NCBI GenBank assembly: GCA_021414085.1
Contig: JAIOPC010000016.1
Location: forward strand, 1-59,645
Direction: 5' to 3'
Origin: Actinomycetes bacterium
GTDB taxonomy: Bacteria; Actinomycetota; Acidimicrobiia; Acidimicrobiales; Ilumatobacteraceae
DNA: 59,645 nucleotides
The translations under genes were made by a program, and so were the position numbers. Each line of letters starts with the position of its first letter. Position 1 is the first letter of the stretch. Below, piece by piece: positions 1 to 9,212 of the stretch. The notes beneath the pieces are model-generated. The model had not been told where the DNA came from and searched no databases. It saw only the letters and a program-made list of their open reading frames with translations.

Positions 1-37
1 CCAGATAACGCTGTTCACTCACGCTCATCTCCCTCAT
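1..37 (-). CDS. Transposase, 5' end only (IS481/DDE-integrase type)
   Basis: Only the first twelve codons are inside the window. On the minus strand they read MREMSVSEQRYL, running off the left edge. A start of the form MSVxEQRY is typical of IS481-like DDE transposases of actinobacteria (recalled family pattern, not searched). ATG codons at 37 and 28 are both possible starts. Immediately upstream lie iterated repeats of the kind found at transposon ends, which supports a mobile-element reading. The catalytic domain is outside the window, so intactness cannot be judged. Confidence 0.45.
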   Translation of the reverse strand, partial: MREMSVSEQRYL

Positions 38-46
38 AACGGGAGT

Positions 47-132
47 GTCACGCATCAACCGAACCAGCCGTCACCAATCAACCGAAACAGTGTCACCACT
101 CAGCCGACGCCCCGATGAGAGGTATCAGCCGA
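47..132. repeat. Iterated repeats at a putative insertion-element end
   Basis: The motif TCAACCGA or TCAGCCGA occurs at 55-62, 78-85, 100-107 and 125-132, at steps of 23, 22 and 25 bases. GTCAC precedes the first three copies at 47-51, 70-74 and 92-96. Copies about two helical turns apart, between a transposase start and a tRNA gene, look like multiple transposase-binding sites at an element terminus. The outer boundary is probably between 132 and 150. The matching right end is outside the window. Confidence 0.55.
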
Positions 133-150
133 AGTAACACACCCACATTG

Positions 151-223
151 TGGGGCGGGTGGGGATCGAACCCACGACCCAGGGATTATGAGTCCCCTGC
201 TCTAACCACTGAGCTACCACCCC
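151..223 (-). tRNA. tRNA-Met (CAT), elongator type
   Basis: A complete cloverleaf is visible on the minus strand. The 7-bp acceptor stem pairs 217-223 with 152-158, including one G-T pair. The D-arm reads TAGCTCAGTGGTTAGAGC, the anticodon loop is CTCATAA with anticodon CAT, and the T-arm contains GGTTCGATCC. Base 73 is A, and CCA is not encoded (the next bases give CAA). The ACTCATAATCCC anticodon arm resembles actinobacterial elongator tRNA-Met. A lysidine-modified tRNA-Ile2 also carries CAT and cannot be fully excluded. The gene abuts the insertion-element end on its 3' side. Confidence 0.93.
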
Positions 224-247
224 GAACCGGAAGCGACTCTCCGGATC

Positions 248-290
248 TGTGTCAGCTCACAAACGTTGTGTCGCTTTGTGCGCTGACACA
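248..290. repeat. Nested inverted repeat between two tRNA genes
   Basis: TGTGTCAGC at 248-256 pairs perfectly with GCTGACACA at 282-290. Inside it, CACAA (258-262) pairs with TTGTG (66 bases into the line, 266-270) across a 3-base loop. The spacer 224-312 between tRNA-Asn and tRNA-Met holds nothing else I recognise. The structure could be a processing or termination element for tRNA-Asn, but there is no T-tract. Confidence 0.45.
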
Positions 291-312
291 AACACCGAAC
301 CGCCGCACTAAA

Positions 313-388
313 TGGCTCCGAGAGCAGGGCTCGAACCTGCGACCCGCTGATTAACAGTCAGCTGCTCTGCCAACTGAGCTATCTCGGA
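313..388 (-). tRNA. tRNA-Asn (GTT)
   Basis: A canonical cloverleaf lies on the minus strand. Acceptor stem TCCGAGA (388-382) pairs with TCTCGGA (323-317), the anticodon loop is CTGTTAA (anticodon GTT), and the T-loop reads GTTCGAG. The discriminator base is G and CCA is encoded at 315-313. It is transcribed in the same direction as tRNA-Met downstream and lies just past the 3' end of the sigma-factor gene. Confidence 0.97.
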
Positions 389-399
389 AAGGCGAACTG

Positions 400-405
400 A
401 GGATA
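400..405 (-). promoter_or_regulatory. Candidate -10 element of the tRNA-Asn/tRNA-Met unit
   Basis: TATCCT reads on the minus strand from 405 to 400, twelve bases before the mature tRNA-Asn 5' end, which is a suitable distance for a short leader. I see no convincing -35 hexamer at 17-18 bases. It lies in the 31-base gap behind the sigma-factor stop codon. Confidence 0.4.
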
Positions 406-419
406 GCAAAAGTGCCTAC

Positions 420-1703
420 TCACTCCTCCTCTAGAAACTCCTTCAATCGCTGGCTGCGCATCGGATGGCGCAGCTTGGCAAGCGTCTTGGCCTCGATCTG
501 GCGCACGCGCTCGCGCGTGACATGAAACTCCTTGCCCACATCCTCCAGCGTGCGCGCCTGGCCATCGTCGAGCCCAAACCGCATGCGCACGATCTCGCGC
601 TCGCGTTCGCTCAGCTCCCCCAGCGCTTCTTCGACCGCCTTCGTGAGCATGCTGCGCGTCGCCATATCGGCCGGCACCTCGGCGGAAAGGTCGGGGATGA
701 AGTCGGCAAAGCTGCTGTCTTCTTCCTCACCCACCGGAGAATCCAGCGACAACGGATCCTGCGAGATGCGCAGAATCTCACGGATGCGTTCGGTGCTGAG
801 CGCACAACGTTCAGCCAGCTCGTCGAGTGTTGGCTCGCGCTCGAGTTCCTGGTGCATCTGCCGTTGCGTGCGCAAGACCCGGTTCATGCTCTCGACCATG
901 TGGACCGGGATGCGAATCGTGCGTGCCTGGTCGGCGATGCTGCGCGTGATCGCCTGGCGAATCCACCAGGTGGCGTATGTGGAGAACTTGAAGCCCTTGG
1001 TGTGGTCGAACTTGTCGACCGCACGCATCAGGCCCATGTTGCCTTCCTGAATGAGGTCGAGGAACTGCATGCCCCGCCCGCTGTACCGCTTCGCAATGCT
1101 GACGACCAGCCGAAGGTTGGCCTGAATCAGCTCGCTCTTCGCTCTTTCTCCGGCCGTGACCGTGCGCAACAGACGACGGCTCTCGGTGGAGTCGAGGGCA
1201 GCGCCGCCATGTTCGGCATCAACAGTTGCTGCGGCGCGGTGGCCCTCATCGATCGCTTGTGCCAGGCGACGCTCGTCCTCGGTGGTCAATAGGTCGACAC
1301 GACCGATTTCCTTCAAGTACATGCGGACTGTGTCGGCGGTGTTGCCGATGTCGCTGCCACCATCGGCGCTCATGCGCTCGCTGCGGCGCCGACGCCGACG
1401 CGCCAGTAGACCCTCGGTGTCTTCGACTTCTACCGATCGCTGACGCTCCGCACCCGCTGGTGGGGTTTCGTCTGGAAGCTCCTCAACGCCGTCGTCGATC
1501 GTGACGCCGTGACTGGCGAGGATGTTGTGCACTTCCAGCAACACATCGGGCGTCAGTTCGATCTCGCGCAACACATGCGCAATGTCGTCGGCATGCAACA
1601 CGCCGCGAGACGTACCGCGCGCGACCATCGTCTGCCATTCGCCGGCATCGACCCCGATGTACGGAGGCGACCCAGCAGTTGTGTCAGCAGCGCCTTTGCT
1701 CAC
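420..1703 (-). CDS. rpoD: Primary sigma-70 factor RpoD/SigA
   Basis: This is the housekeeping sigma subunit that directs RNA polymerase to -35/-10 promoters. The 427-residue protein has an N-terminal region 1.1-like part (about 15-75), an acidic/arginine linker (RRRRRR near 102-107), region 1.2 ([14 protein letters not shown], 121-134) and region 2 with the invariant DLIQEGN and [12 protein letters not shown] (216-252). Region 4.2 carries the helix-turn-helix [14 protein letters not shown] near the C-terminus. The GTG start overlaps the dnaG stop as GTGA, so the two are translationally coupled, as in the classical dnaG-rpoD macromolecular-synthesis operon. The length suits an actinobacterial SigA with a shortened region 1. 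Confidence 0.97.
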   Translation of the reverse strand: MSKGAADTTAGSPPYIGVDAGEWQTMVARGTSRGVLHADDIAHVLREIELTPDVLLEVHNILASHGVTIDDGVEELPDETPPAGAERQRSVEVEDTEGLLARRRRRRSERMSADGGSDIGNTADTVRMYLKEIGRVDLLTTEDERRLAQAIDEGHRAAATVDAEHGGAALDSTESRRLLRTVTAGERAKSELIQANLRLVVSIAKRYSGRGMQFLDLIQEGNMGLMRAVDKFDHTKGFKFSTYATWWIRQAITRSIADQARTIRIPVHMVESMNRVLRTQRQMHQELEREPTLDELAERCALSTERIREILRISQDPLSLDSPVGEEEDSSFADFIPDLSAEVPADMATRSMLTKAVEEALGELSEREREIVRMRFGLDDGQARTLEDVGKEFHVTRERVRQIEAKTLAKLRHPMRSQRLKEFLEEE

Positions 1704-3448
1704 TCACGTCCCTCACTCGCCCCTTTGAGCCACCCTAGCAATGTCTCCGCGCCGGCATCACCCGCATCAGTTTGCTCGATCGACTCCAACGCAAGCCTCG
1801 CGTCGCGGAGCGCGTGCAGCGCATCGGGGTCGGTCGTGTGCACCGATGCGGCGAGTCGACGGCGAGTCGCCGCGGCGATCAGATTGCGCGCTTCGAGCAC
1901 AGGATCGGCATCTACATCAGTGACTGCAGCGCGCTCGAGAAACTCGCGCGCCTCCGGATCGGCGAGCTCCAGTGCGACCTCAATTGAGCCCGCGGATTCC
2001 GCTACCGCAAGAAATGCCCGACGCGCCACCTCATCGACGAAGAGCTCCTCCATCAACCACGGCGCAATGTCGTCCCACCGCTGAATCAACATCGCAACCG
2101 CGACGAACTCCGCATTCTCGGCGGCACCAACACGTCGCACGGGCGCGATGCGCACCGTCGGCGACTTCACACCGCGGTCTGCCAACGCGACGAGATCGTT
2201 TGGTGGGATGCCCACATGTGCCGCGACCTGCGCGGCATACAGCTTGCGCACCTCGCGATTGGGATGTTCGTTGACGACCGCCATCGCCAAACCGGCCACC
2301 TGGGCGCGATCCTCCGGTGACCGCAATTTCCGACTGTTGAGCGCATGGTTCACGCGGAATCCGAGGAAGGGCAGCGCTTGCTCGACAGCTTGCCGTAACG
2401 CATCCGGGTCGCTGAGGCTCAGGTCGCCCGGGTCTTTGCCGTCAGGAAAGCGAGCCACGCTCACCCGCACCTGGTAGCGCTCTTCCCATTCATAGAACCG
2501 TTGGGCGGCACCCTGACCCGCGGCATCCGCGTCGAAAGCCAGCACTACCTGCGTGGCGTAACGCTTGAGGAGCCGCACGTGGTCTTCGGTCAACGCGGTG
2601 CCACAGGTTGCGACCGCGCGCTTGACTCCGGCACGGTGAAAGCCGATCACGTCGGTGTAACCCTCACACACGATCACCTGATCGGCCGTCACGATGTCGC
2701 CCTTGGCCCAGTTGAGGCCATACAGCGTCTTGGACTTCGCGTAGATCGGAGTCTCCGACGAGTTCTTGTACTTCGCCGGATCAGCGCTGCCGGGTAGCAC
2801 GCGGCCACCAAGTGCAACCGGATCGCCGTTCTCGGTATAGATCGGGAAGAGCACACGTGCCCGGAACGAATCCTGCATGCGGCCGGACTTGTTGTTGAAC
2901 GCCAGCCCCGTATCGCGCAGCATTTCTGGCGCGACACCGAGGTGCTTCGACATCGCATCCCAATCGTCGGGAGCCCAGCCAAGCTTGAACGCCCGCGCAA
3001 CGTCGCCAGCGAGCCCGCGCTTGCGCAGGTAGTCGCGGGCCTCGCGTGCGTCGGGCGAGTCGAGCAGACGTTGGTGATACCACTCCACGGCCTTGCCCAT
3101 GGCGTCGACCAACTGCCGACGCTTCTGACGTTGACGGTCGCCCGCCTCCCCGGTCGTGTAGCGCAATTGCACGTTGTTCTTCGCAGCAAGCGATTCGACT
3201 GCTGCCACAAAGTCGAGGTGCTCGATCTCCTGCACGAACTTGAAGGCGTCGCCGGCGGCACCGCAGCCAAAACACTTGTAGCGACCCGTCTCGTCGCGCA
3301 CGTTGAACGAAGCGGTGCGCTCGGCGTGGAACGGGCACAGCCCTACCCAGGTGCGCCCGACGCGGCGGAGCGCGACGTACTGCTGCACGACATCGGAGAG
3401 AACGAGCGTGGCCCGCAGTCGCTCAAGATCCTCGTCAACGATCGCCAT
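1700..3448 (-). CDS. dnaG: DNA primase DnaG
   Basis: The enzyme makes RNA primers for replication. The 582-residue protein begins with the CHC2 zinc finger (Cys38, His41, Cys59, Cys62; CPFH and CFGCG motifs). The primase core follows, with the TOPRIM domain (VCEGYTDV and FDADAAG acidic motifs, about 255-340), and then the C-terminal DnaB-interacting part. It starts at ATG 3448, 43 bases behind terC, and overlaps rpoD by four bases. The length is normal for the family. Confidence 0.96.
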   Translation of the reverse strand: MAIVDEDLERLRATLVLSDVVQQYVALRRVGRTWVGLCPFHAERTASFNVRDETGRYKCFGCGAAGDAFKFVQEIEHLDFVAAVESLAAKNNVQLRYTTGEAGDRQRQKRRQLVDAMGKAVEWYHQRLLDSPDAREARDYLRKRGLAGDVARAFKLGWAPDDWDAMSKHLGVAPEMLRDTGLAFNNKSGRMQDSFRARVLFPIYTENGDPVALGGRVLPGSADPAKYKNSSETPIYAKSKTLYGLNWAKGDIVTADQVIVCEGYTDVIGFHRAGVKRAVATCGTALTEDHVRLLKRYATQVVLAFDADAAGQGAAQRFYEWEERYQVRVSVARFPDGKDPGDLSLSDPDALRQAVEQALPFLGFRVNHALNSRKLRSPEDRAQVAGLAMAVVNEHPNREVRKLYAAQVAAHVGIPPNDLVALADRGVKSPTVRIAPVRRVGAAENAEFVAVAMLIQRWDDIAPWLMEELFVDEVARRAFLAVAESAGSIEVALELADPEAREFLERAAVTDVDADPVLEARNLIAAATRRRLAASVHTTDPDALHALRDARLALESIEQTDAGDAGAETLLGWLKGASEGRE

Positions 3449-3491
3449 TGTCAGGCACTGTACCGGCGGGTCGGACGTCGCCAGAATGGAA

Positions 3492-4502
3492 TCATCGCTC
3501 GTCGGCCGGCGGCATTTCCTCGGAGATCGAGATCGTGTCGTCGCGGGTATCGCGCAGCGAGAACCCGACCGACGCGAGCATTACGAGCGCGATCACCAGC
3601 AGTGAGATCCAGGTTTCGATGTGCACATCGAAGAAGGTGAGAATCATCTTCACCCCGACGAAAGCAAGAATGATCGCGAGACCTTCCTGCAGATAGCTGA
3701 ACCTGGCACGCATATCGGCGAGCAGGAAGTACAGCGAACGCAAACCCATGATCGCGAATGCGTTAGAGGTGAACACGATGAACTGTTCGCCGCTGACTGC
3801 CAGCACCGCTGGCACCGAGTCGACCGCGAACAGCACGTCGGTCAGCTCCACCAGCACGAGCACCGCGAACAGCGGTGTGGCCAGCCGCTTGCCGTTCTCG
3901 CGCGTGAACAACTTCTGACCGTCGAGGTTGTCGGTGCTCGGCACCAGCCGGTGCACCAACGCCATGAACTTGCTGTCGGCGGGATTGCTCTCGTCCTCTC
4001 CGCCTAACACCAGCTTGACTGCCGTGTAGAGCAGGAACACGCCGAACAGTACGAGCGTGATCTCGAAACGGTTGACCAGCGCGATACCAGCGAAGATGAA
4101 GCCGGCGCGCATGACCAAGGCGCCAAACACGCCCCAGAACAACACACGGTGCTGATAGTTCGACGGCACCTTGAAGTGGCTAAGGATGATCGCCCACACG
4201 AAGACGTTGTCGATCGACAGGCTGTACTCAATGAGGTAACCCGAGAACCACTCGCCACCCGCCTTGGCGCCCCACGTCGCCAAAACGACGAGACCGAAGG
4301 AAGCGCCGACCAGCAGCCATGACATGGTCTCTAGCGCGGCCCGCCGAACGGTGGGAACCTTCGGCACGCGATGCAGGATGAGGATGTCGATCAGCAGCAG
4401 CGCAGCGATGGCGGCGAGCGCCGCACCCCACACTTCAACTGAGATGTCGAGATTGACGAATCGGCTGCCAGTCGAATCCGACGCAAACGTTGCGACGAGC
4501 AC
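3492..4502 (-). CDS. terC: TerC-family integral membrane protein (metal ion exporter type)
   Basis: This 336-residue protein has about eight hydrophobic segments. It carries the TerC signatures YSLSIDNVFVW (near 93) and ELTDVLFAVDSVPA (near 220), whose membrane-embedded Asp/Glu residues are conserved across the TerC/Alx group. Family members export manganese and support metal loading of secreted proteins, or confer tellurite resistance; the substrate cannot be read from sequence. The GTG start at 4502 is four bases after the preceding stop. The gene therefore belongs to the minus-strand run from ppdK to rpoD. Confidence 0.9.
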   Translation of the reverse strand: MLVATFASDSTGSRFVNLDISVEVWGAALAAIAALLLIDILILHRVPKVPTVRRAALETMSWLLVGASFGLVVLATWGAKAGGEWFSGYLIEYSLSIDNVFVWAIILSHFKVPSNYQHRVLFWGVFGALVMRAGFIFAGIALVNRFEITLVLFGVFLLYTAVKLVLGGEDESNPADSKFMALVHRLVPSTDNLDGQKLFTRENGKRLATPLFAVLVLVELTDVLFAVDSVPAVLAVSGEQFIVFTSNAFAIMGLRSLYFLLADMRARFSYLQEGLAIILAFVGVKMILTFFDVHIETWISLLVIALVMLASVGFSLRDTRDDTISISEEMPPADER

Positions 4503-4506
4503 TCAG

Positions 4507-5241
4507 TCAGTCCCGCCCGAGCAAGCCGCCAGCAATGCCACCGATACCACTGGTACCCGAGTTGCTGGTTCCTAGGGTCGCCTGGATCCAGCCGAGGAAC
4601 TCGGTGGGGTTGCGCGTCTGTGTCCACACGCGGCCTGGCCCGGTGAAGTCGAAGACGTAGCCTTCGCCGCTCTTGAAGCTCTGCACCAGCCCACCATCGC
4701 TGGCCTTGCGCATCGTCATCGTGACGGAGTCTTCGTAGGCAACCATGTGGCCGGTATCGACGGTGATGGTTTGCCCCGCAGTCAGGTTCCACACCTCGAG
4801 CGCGCCGTAGCAGGCGAACACCACAGTGCCCTGGCCTTCGGCGCGGACGATGAAGCCGCCCTCGCCGCCGAACATGTTCTTGAAACCGCCCCACTTGGCG
4901 TCGAGGGTGATGGTGACATCGTTTGCCAACCAGGAACCCTTCTGGATGAACAACGCGCGGCCCGGCGCAACATCGTGTGTCGTCACATCGCCCGGAAGGC
5001 GGGCGGCAACATCGACAAATCCTCCGGCCGGCGGGGCTGTGTATGTGCTGACGAAGAAGCTCTCGCCACCGAGTGCCGCCCGCTTCAGCGACTTCATGAT
5101 GCCGCCTTCCGCCTTCGACGATAGCGCGACCCCGGCCGACATGGCCATCATCGCCCCCGACTCGACGCGCACCGGCTCGTTGGGCGCCAGCGTGAGGCGC
5201 GCCACCCCGTATGCCGGACCTTGACGTGTTTGAACCTGCAT
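4507..5241 (-). CDS. AIM24/TIGR00266-family protein
   Basis: The 244-residue protein is all-beta in character and begins MQVQTRQGPAYGVARLTL. It shows the family's run of glycine- and hydrophobic-rich strands (ESGAMMAMSAGV, GGESFFVSTYTA, GEGYVFDFTGPGRVWTQTRNP). Its function is poorly defined: the bacterial proteins are tryptophan-RNA-binding-attenuator-like folds, and the yeast relative is mitochondrial. I chose ATG 5241 because GGAG lies seven bases upstream; longer in-frame starts would run into ppdK. It is 14 bases from the ppdK stop and four bases before terC. Confidence 0.82.
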   Translation of the reverse strand: MQVQTRQGPAYGVARLTLAPNEPVRVESGAMMAMSAGVALSSKAEGGIMKSLKRAALGGESFFVSTYTAPPAGGFVDVAARLPGDVTTHDVAPGRALFIQKGSWLANDVTITLDAKWGGFKNMFGGEGGFIVRAEGQGTVVFACYGALEVWNLTAGQTITVDTGHMVAYEDSVTMTMRKASDGGLVQSFKSGEGYVFDFTGPGRVWTQTRNPTEFLGWIQATLGTSNSGTSGIGGIAGGLLGRD

Positions 5242-5255
5242 GACTGCGCTCCGTT

Positions 5256-7910
5256 CTATTTCGTTTCGGTCTTCGAGCCACCGATGATTGCTTGCGCCGC
5301 CGCCAACCGAGCGATGGGCACGCGGAACGGGCTGCAGCTGACGTAGTCCAGTCCGGCTTCGTAGAAGAGTTGGATGCTCTCCGGGTCGCCACCGTGTTCG
5401 CCGCAAACGCCCAGCTTCAGCTTGGGCTTCACCTCGCGACCGCGCTTGGCGCCCATCTTGACCAACGCGCCGACGCCACCTTTGTCGATCGTCTCGAACG
5501 GGTTGCGCTTCAGAAGCCCCTGTTCCAAGTACGCAGGCATCATCTTGCTTTCGACGTCGTCGCGACTGAAGCCAAACGTCAACTGTGTGAGGTCGTTCGT
5601 TCCGAAGCTGAAGAAGTCGCTCTCTTCCGCGATCTCATCGGCGCGCAGCGCTGCGCGAGGCGTTTCGATCATCGTGCCGATGGTGACCTTCGGCTTGTCC
5701 TTCAAGCCCTTCACCGCGTTGTCGATCTCGGCCTGCACCCAACTGCGCGCCAGTGCCAGTTCCTCGCGCGTGACAGTGAGCGGGATCATCACTTCGACAA
5801 TCGGCTTCTTGCCCTTCTTGCGCAGCGCGGCCGCCGCGGCCATCAGGGCCTTCACCTGCATCGCATAGAGACCGGGCTTCATCACGCCCAAGCGCACACC
5901 GCGGATGCCGATCATCGGGTTGTGCTCGGCCCACTCTTCGGCGGCGCTCAGTTCGGCCGTCTCCGTGGTGGACAGACCGGCGGTGGCCTGCTTGATGCGC
6001 AGTTCTTCGATCGATGGCAGGAACTCGTGCAACGGCGGATCGAGCAAGCGCACCGTGACCGGCAGCCCGTCCATTGCCTCAAGCACTTCTTCGAAGTCGA
6101 TCTGCTGCACGCGACCAAGTTCGGCCAACGCGGCAGTCTCCTCGGCGGGCGAGTCGGCGAGGATCATTTGACGAACGACCGGCAACCGATCGGGCGCAAG
6201 GAACATGTGCTCGGTGCGGCACAGCCCGATGCCCTCGGCCCCAAGCTTGCGTGCATTCGCGGCGTCCTCACCGGTGTCGGCGTTGGCGCGCACGCCCAGC
6301 TTTCCCTTGCGCACCGCGTCGGCCCATTGCAGGATCTTGTGGAACTCCGGCGGCGGCTCAGCGGCGGCCATTGCGATCGCACCGAGCATGACCTCACCAG
6401 TGGTGCCGTCGATGCTGATGACATCGCCTTCGTTGACAACCACATCGCCGACGCGGAACTTCTTGCCGTCGATCTTGATCGCGTCGGCGCCAACGATGGC
6501 GGGCGTGCCCCAACCGCGGGCAACCACGGCTGCGTGACTGACGAGTCCGCCGCGCGCAGTGAGGATGCCTTGGCTGACCATCATGCCGTGCACGTCTTCC
6601 GGGCTGGTTTCGCTGCGAACCAACACGACCTTCTCGCCACGCTCGTCGGCGCTAACCGCATCGTCGGCCGTGAAGTACACCTGACCAACGGCCGCGCCGG
6701 GCGAAGCGGCGAGACCCTTGGCGAGCACCTTGCCCTTGCTTGCGAATTGCGGGTGCAGCACCTGGTCGAGGTGATCGGCTGCGACGCGCATGATCGCCTC
6801 ACTCTTGGAGATGTGCCAGGCCTTCTTGCCTTTGCCTTGCGGCGACGTCATGTCGACTGCCATCTTCAGCGCCGCTGCGCCGGTGCGCTTGCCGACACGA
6901 GTCTGCAGCATCCAAAGCTTTCCCTGCTCGATGGTGAACTCGGTGTCGCACATGTCCTCGTAGTGCCGCTCGAGCCGCGCAAAAATCTCCAACAACTCGG
7001 CGTGGATTGTCGGGAAATGCAACTTCATGTGATCGAGGTCTTCGGTGTTTCGAATTCCGGCCACGACATCCTCGCCCTGCGCATTGATCAGGAAGTCGCC
7101 GTAGGCCTTGTTGTCGCCCGTGGCTGCGTTGCGCGTGAAACCAACGCCAGTGCCGCTGTTGTCGTCGCGGTTACCGAACACCATCGTCTGCACGTTGACC
7201 GCCGTGCCGAGATCGTGGCTGATGCGCTCGCGCACGCGATACGCAATGGCCCGTGCACCGTTCCAACTGGCAAAGACAGCTTCGACCGCGCCACGCAACT
7301 GCTTCACCGGATCTTGCGGGAACGGCTTGCCCGTTGCCGTCTGCACAACCGTCTTGTAGTGCGCACAGAGATCCTTCAGCGCCGTCGCGGTTAGCTCGGC
7401 ATCAGTCTTGACGCCAGTTGCTTTCTTGGCATCCTCGAGCGGGTGATCGAAGAGCGCGCCATCGACGTCGAGAACGATGCGGCCATACATCGCGATGAAG
7501 CGGCGATAGCTGTCGTACGCGAAACGCTCGTCGTTGGTGACGCTGGCCAAGCCCTTCACGCTCGCGTCGTTGAGACCAAGGTTGAGGACGGTGTCCATCA
7601 TGCCCGGCATCGAAAACTTGGCACCGGATCGCACCGACACGAGCAACGGATCTTTGGCGTCGCCCAGCTTGCGCCCCATCGCCTTCTGCAGTTTGGCGAC
7701 ATGAGTCGCGATCTCGGCGTCGAGCCCGCTCGGCCAGCCGCCCTTCATGTAGGCACGGCAAGCATCTGTGCTGATGGTGAAGCCGGGGGGTACCGGCAGT
7801 TCCAGCACGCTGGTCATCTCGGCGAGGTTTGCTCCCTTTCCGCCGAGCAGATCCTTGTACTCCATGGGAGGGCGGCGGTGCTTGTGATTGAACGCGAAGA
7901 CGAGTGGCAC
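5256..7910 (-). CDS. ppdK: Pyruvate, phosphate dikinase
   Basis: The enzyme interconverts pyruvate, ATP and phosphate with PEP, AMP and pyrophosphate. The 884-residue protein has all three domains. These are an ATP-grasp part at the N-terminus (LLGGKGANLAEM near 22, VRSGAKFSMPGMMDT near 95), the phosphohistidine domain with TARGGLVSHAAVVARG, and a C-terminal PEP-binding barrel ending with the catalytic-cysteine motif GVCGEHGGDP. The GTG start at 7910 has a TAGACT -10 box eight bases upstream. The gene heads the five-gene minus-strand run. Confidence 0.97.
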   Translation of the reverse strand: MPLVFAFNHKHRRPPMEYKDLLGGKGANLAEMTSVLELPVPPGFTISTDACRAYMKGGWPSGLDAEIATHVAKLQKAMGRKLGDAKDPLLVSVRSGAKFSMPGMMDTVLNLGLNDASVKGLASVTNDERFAYDSYRRFIAMYGRIVLDVDGALFDHPLEDAKKATGVKTDAELTATALKDLCAHYKTVVQTATGKPFPQDPVKQLRGAVEAVFASWNGARAIAYRVRERISHDLGTAVNVQTMVFGNRDDNSGTGVGFTRNAATGDNKAYGDFLINAQGEDVVAGIRNTEDLDHMKLHFPTIHAELLEIFARLERHYEDMCDTEFTIEQGKLWMLQTRVGKRTGAAALKMAVDMTSPQGKGKKAWHISKSEAIMRVAADHLDQVLHPQFASKGKVLAKGLAASPGAAVGQVYFTADDAVSADERGEKVVLVRSETSPEDVHGMMVSQGILTARGGLVSHAAVVARGWGTPAIVGADAIKIDGKKFRVGDVVVNEGDVISIDGTTGEVMLGAIAMAAAEPPPEFHKILQWADAVRKGKLGVRANADTGEDAANARKLGAEGIGLCRTEHMFLAPDRLPVVRQMILADSPAEETAALAELGRVQQIDFEEVLEAMDGLPVTVRLLDPPLHEFLPSIEELRIKQATAGLSTTETAELSAAEEWAEHNPMIGIRGVRLGVMKPGLYAMQVKALMAAAAALRKKGKKPIVEVMIPLTVTREELALARSWVQAEIDNAVKGLKDKPKVTIGTMIETPRAALRADEIAEESDFFSFGTNDLTQLTFGFSRDDVESKMMPAYLEQGLLKRNPFETIDKGGVGALVKMGAKRGREVKPKLKLGVCGEHGGDPESIQLFYEAGLDYVSCSPFRVPIARLAAAQAIIGGSKTETK

Positions 7911-7918
7911 GAGATGCG

Positions 7919-7976
7919 AGTCTACGGCGCACGCCCAGCGGCGACACTGGTGGTTGACGGCACACGCCCGTAGGCT
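7919..7976. promoter_or_regulatory. Divergent near-leaderless promoters for ppdK and the M50 protease
   Basis: On the minus strand TAGACT (7924-7919) lies eight bases before the ppdK GTG. On the plus strand TAGGCT (7971-7976) lies six bases before the GTG at 7983. At these distances transcription would start at or next to each start codon. The -35 hexamers are weak on both sides. Confidence 0.5.
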
Positions 7977-7982
7977 CGCGCC

Positions 7983-9191
7983 GTGCCCACCGCTGCGCCG
8001 ATGCGCCTGTTCGGCTTCCCGCTACATGTCGGCTCCGGCTTCTGGCTGTTCATGGCGTTGATCGCGTTCATCAACTCCGATGCCCTCGGCATGGGCGGCG
8101 CGATCGTGTTCGCGGGACTGATCGCCGCCTTCACGCTCGTCCACGAACTGGGCCATGCGTTCGCGGCCCGTGCCACCGGTGCACGCGCCGAGATCTCGCT
8201 CGCATTCATGATGGGTTACGCATCGTTTACACCGACTCGGAAACTGTCGCGATGGGAACACGTCGGCATCTCGTTCGCCGGCCCGGCGACGCAGATCGTG
8301 CTCGGCATCGCCGTGTACGCCGCCCTCGGTGGCCCGTGGCCACTCCACGACCTCACAAACGCGCAGTTCGCAGCACTGTGGGCGGGCCCGATCATCGGGC
8401 TGTTCAATCTGCTGCCGGTGCTCCCGTTCGACGGCGGCAACATTCTCGAGCAGGCAATTGGCGCTGTGTTCCCACGTCACGCACGACGGATCATGCTCTG
8501 GTTCTCTGCGGCTGTGAGCGTCGCCGGTCTCGTGGTGGTCGCTACCAACCCACGGCTCGCCGGCTTTGTGATCTTCATCATCCTTCCGCTGCTCACGGTG
8601 GCGCAGATGGCCTTCGGTGGGAGGGCGCAAGCCAACAATGCGACTGGGCAGGAAGCGTTCGCCCGTGCCGAGGCGTTGGCTTGGGCGACCGGCGACGTTT
8701 CGACGTTCACACGCGGACACGTGCCCTCACCCTGGTTCCGAGCCCACCAGCAGCTACACCATGGCCAGCCCGAGGTAGCCCGCCAGGTCCTGCTCGCCGA
8801 CTTCGCCACCCGAGCACCGGTGAACTGGTGGCCCCCCGACGCAGCCTCGAAAGCAGATCTGCAGGCGCTGATCGACGTGCTGCCCCGTCCACTCCCCCAC
8901 GGCAGCCTGTTCAGCGACTTCGTGCTGTCAGGAATCTTGCTTCGCCTGGGCGACTACGAAACCGCCGCGCACTACGCGGCCGAGGCGTACTCCCCAACAC
9001 GACCGGCGATGTTCGCCGTGCACGTTGCGCGTGCTGCCGCCGCCCTGGGCGACAACGCCACAGCTGCGGCGTGGTTGCGCACTGCGGCCACCACGGCGCC
9101 AGCGGAATCGCTACAGGTCGCGATCGCAGCGGCGCCGGAGTTCGGCGCGATGCGCAACGACCCCACGTTCGCGCAAGCCCTCACCCCTTAG
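7983..9191 (+). CDS. Site-2-protease-type zinc metalloprotease (peptidase M50)
   Basis: The 402-residue membrane protein has the zinc site HELGH (His54, Glu55, His58) in a transmembrane helix and the second motif NLLPVLPFDGGN near 140, the M50 layout for intramembrane proteolysis. Several further hydrophobic segments follow up to about residue 215. The C-terminal half is soluble, alanine-rich and helical, resembling tetratricopeptide-like repeats; it may bind the substrate. The start is GTG 7983, six bases after a TAGGCT box. The substrate is unknown. Confidence 0.87.
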   Translation: MPTAAPMRLFGFPLHVGSGFWLFMALIAFINSDALGMGGAIVFAGLIAAFTLVHELGHAFAARATGARAEISLAFMMGYASFTPTRKLSRWEHVGISFAGPATQIVLGIAVYAALGGPWPLHDLTNAQFAALWAGPIIGLFNLLPVLPFDGGNILEQAIGAVFPRHARRIMLWFSAAVSVAGLVVVATNPRLAGFVIFIILPLLTVAQMAFGGRAQANNATGQEAFARAEALAWATGDVSTFTRGHVPSPWFRAHQQLHHGQPEVARQVLLADFATRAPVNWWPPDAASKADLQALIDVLPRPLPHGSLFSDFVLSGILLRLGDYETAAHYAAEAYSPTRPAMFAVHVARAAAALGDNATAAAWLRTAATTAPAESLQVAIAAAPEFGAMRNDPTFAQALTP

Positions 9192-9212
9192 AGCAGCGAA
9201 TCGGACTTTCAG

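Noticed and set aside
47-132. CRISPR array
   Set aside because: The repeats are only about 8 bases with imperfect copies and no unique spacers of constant length; the transposon-end reading fits better.
5292-7394. A 700-codon plus-strand open frame
   Set aside because: It is the antisense shadow of ppdK; the composition is His/Arg-rich and no domain is visible.
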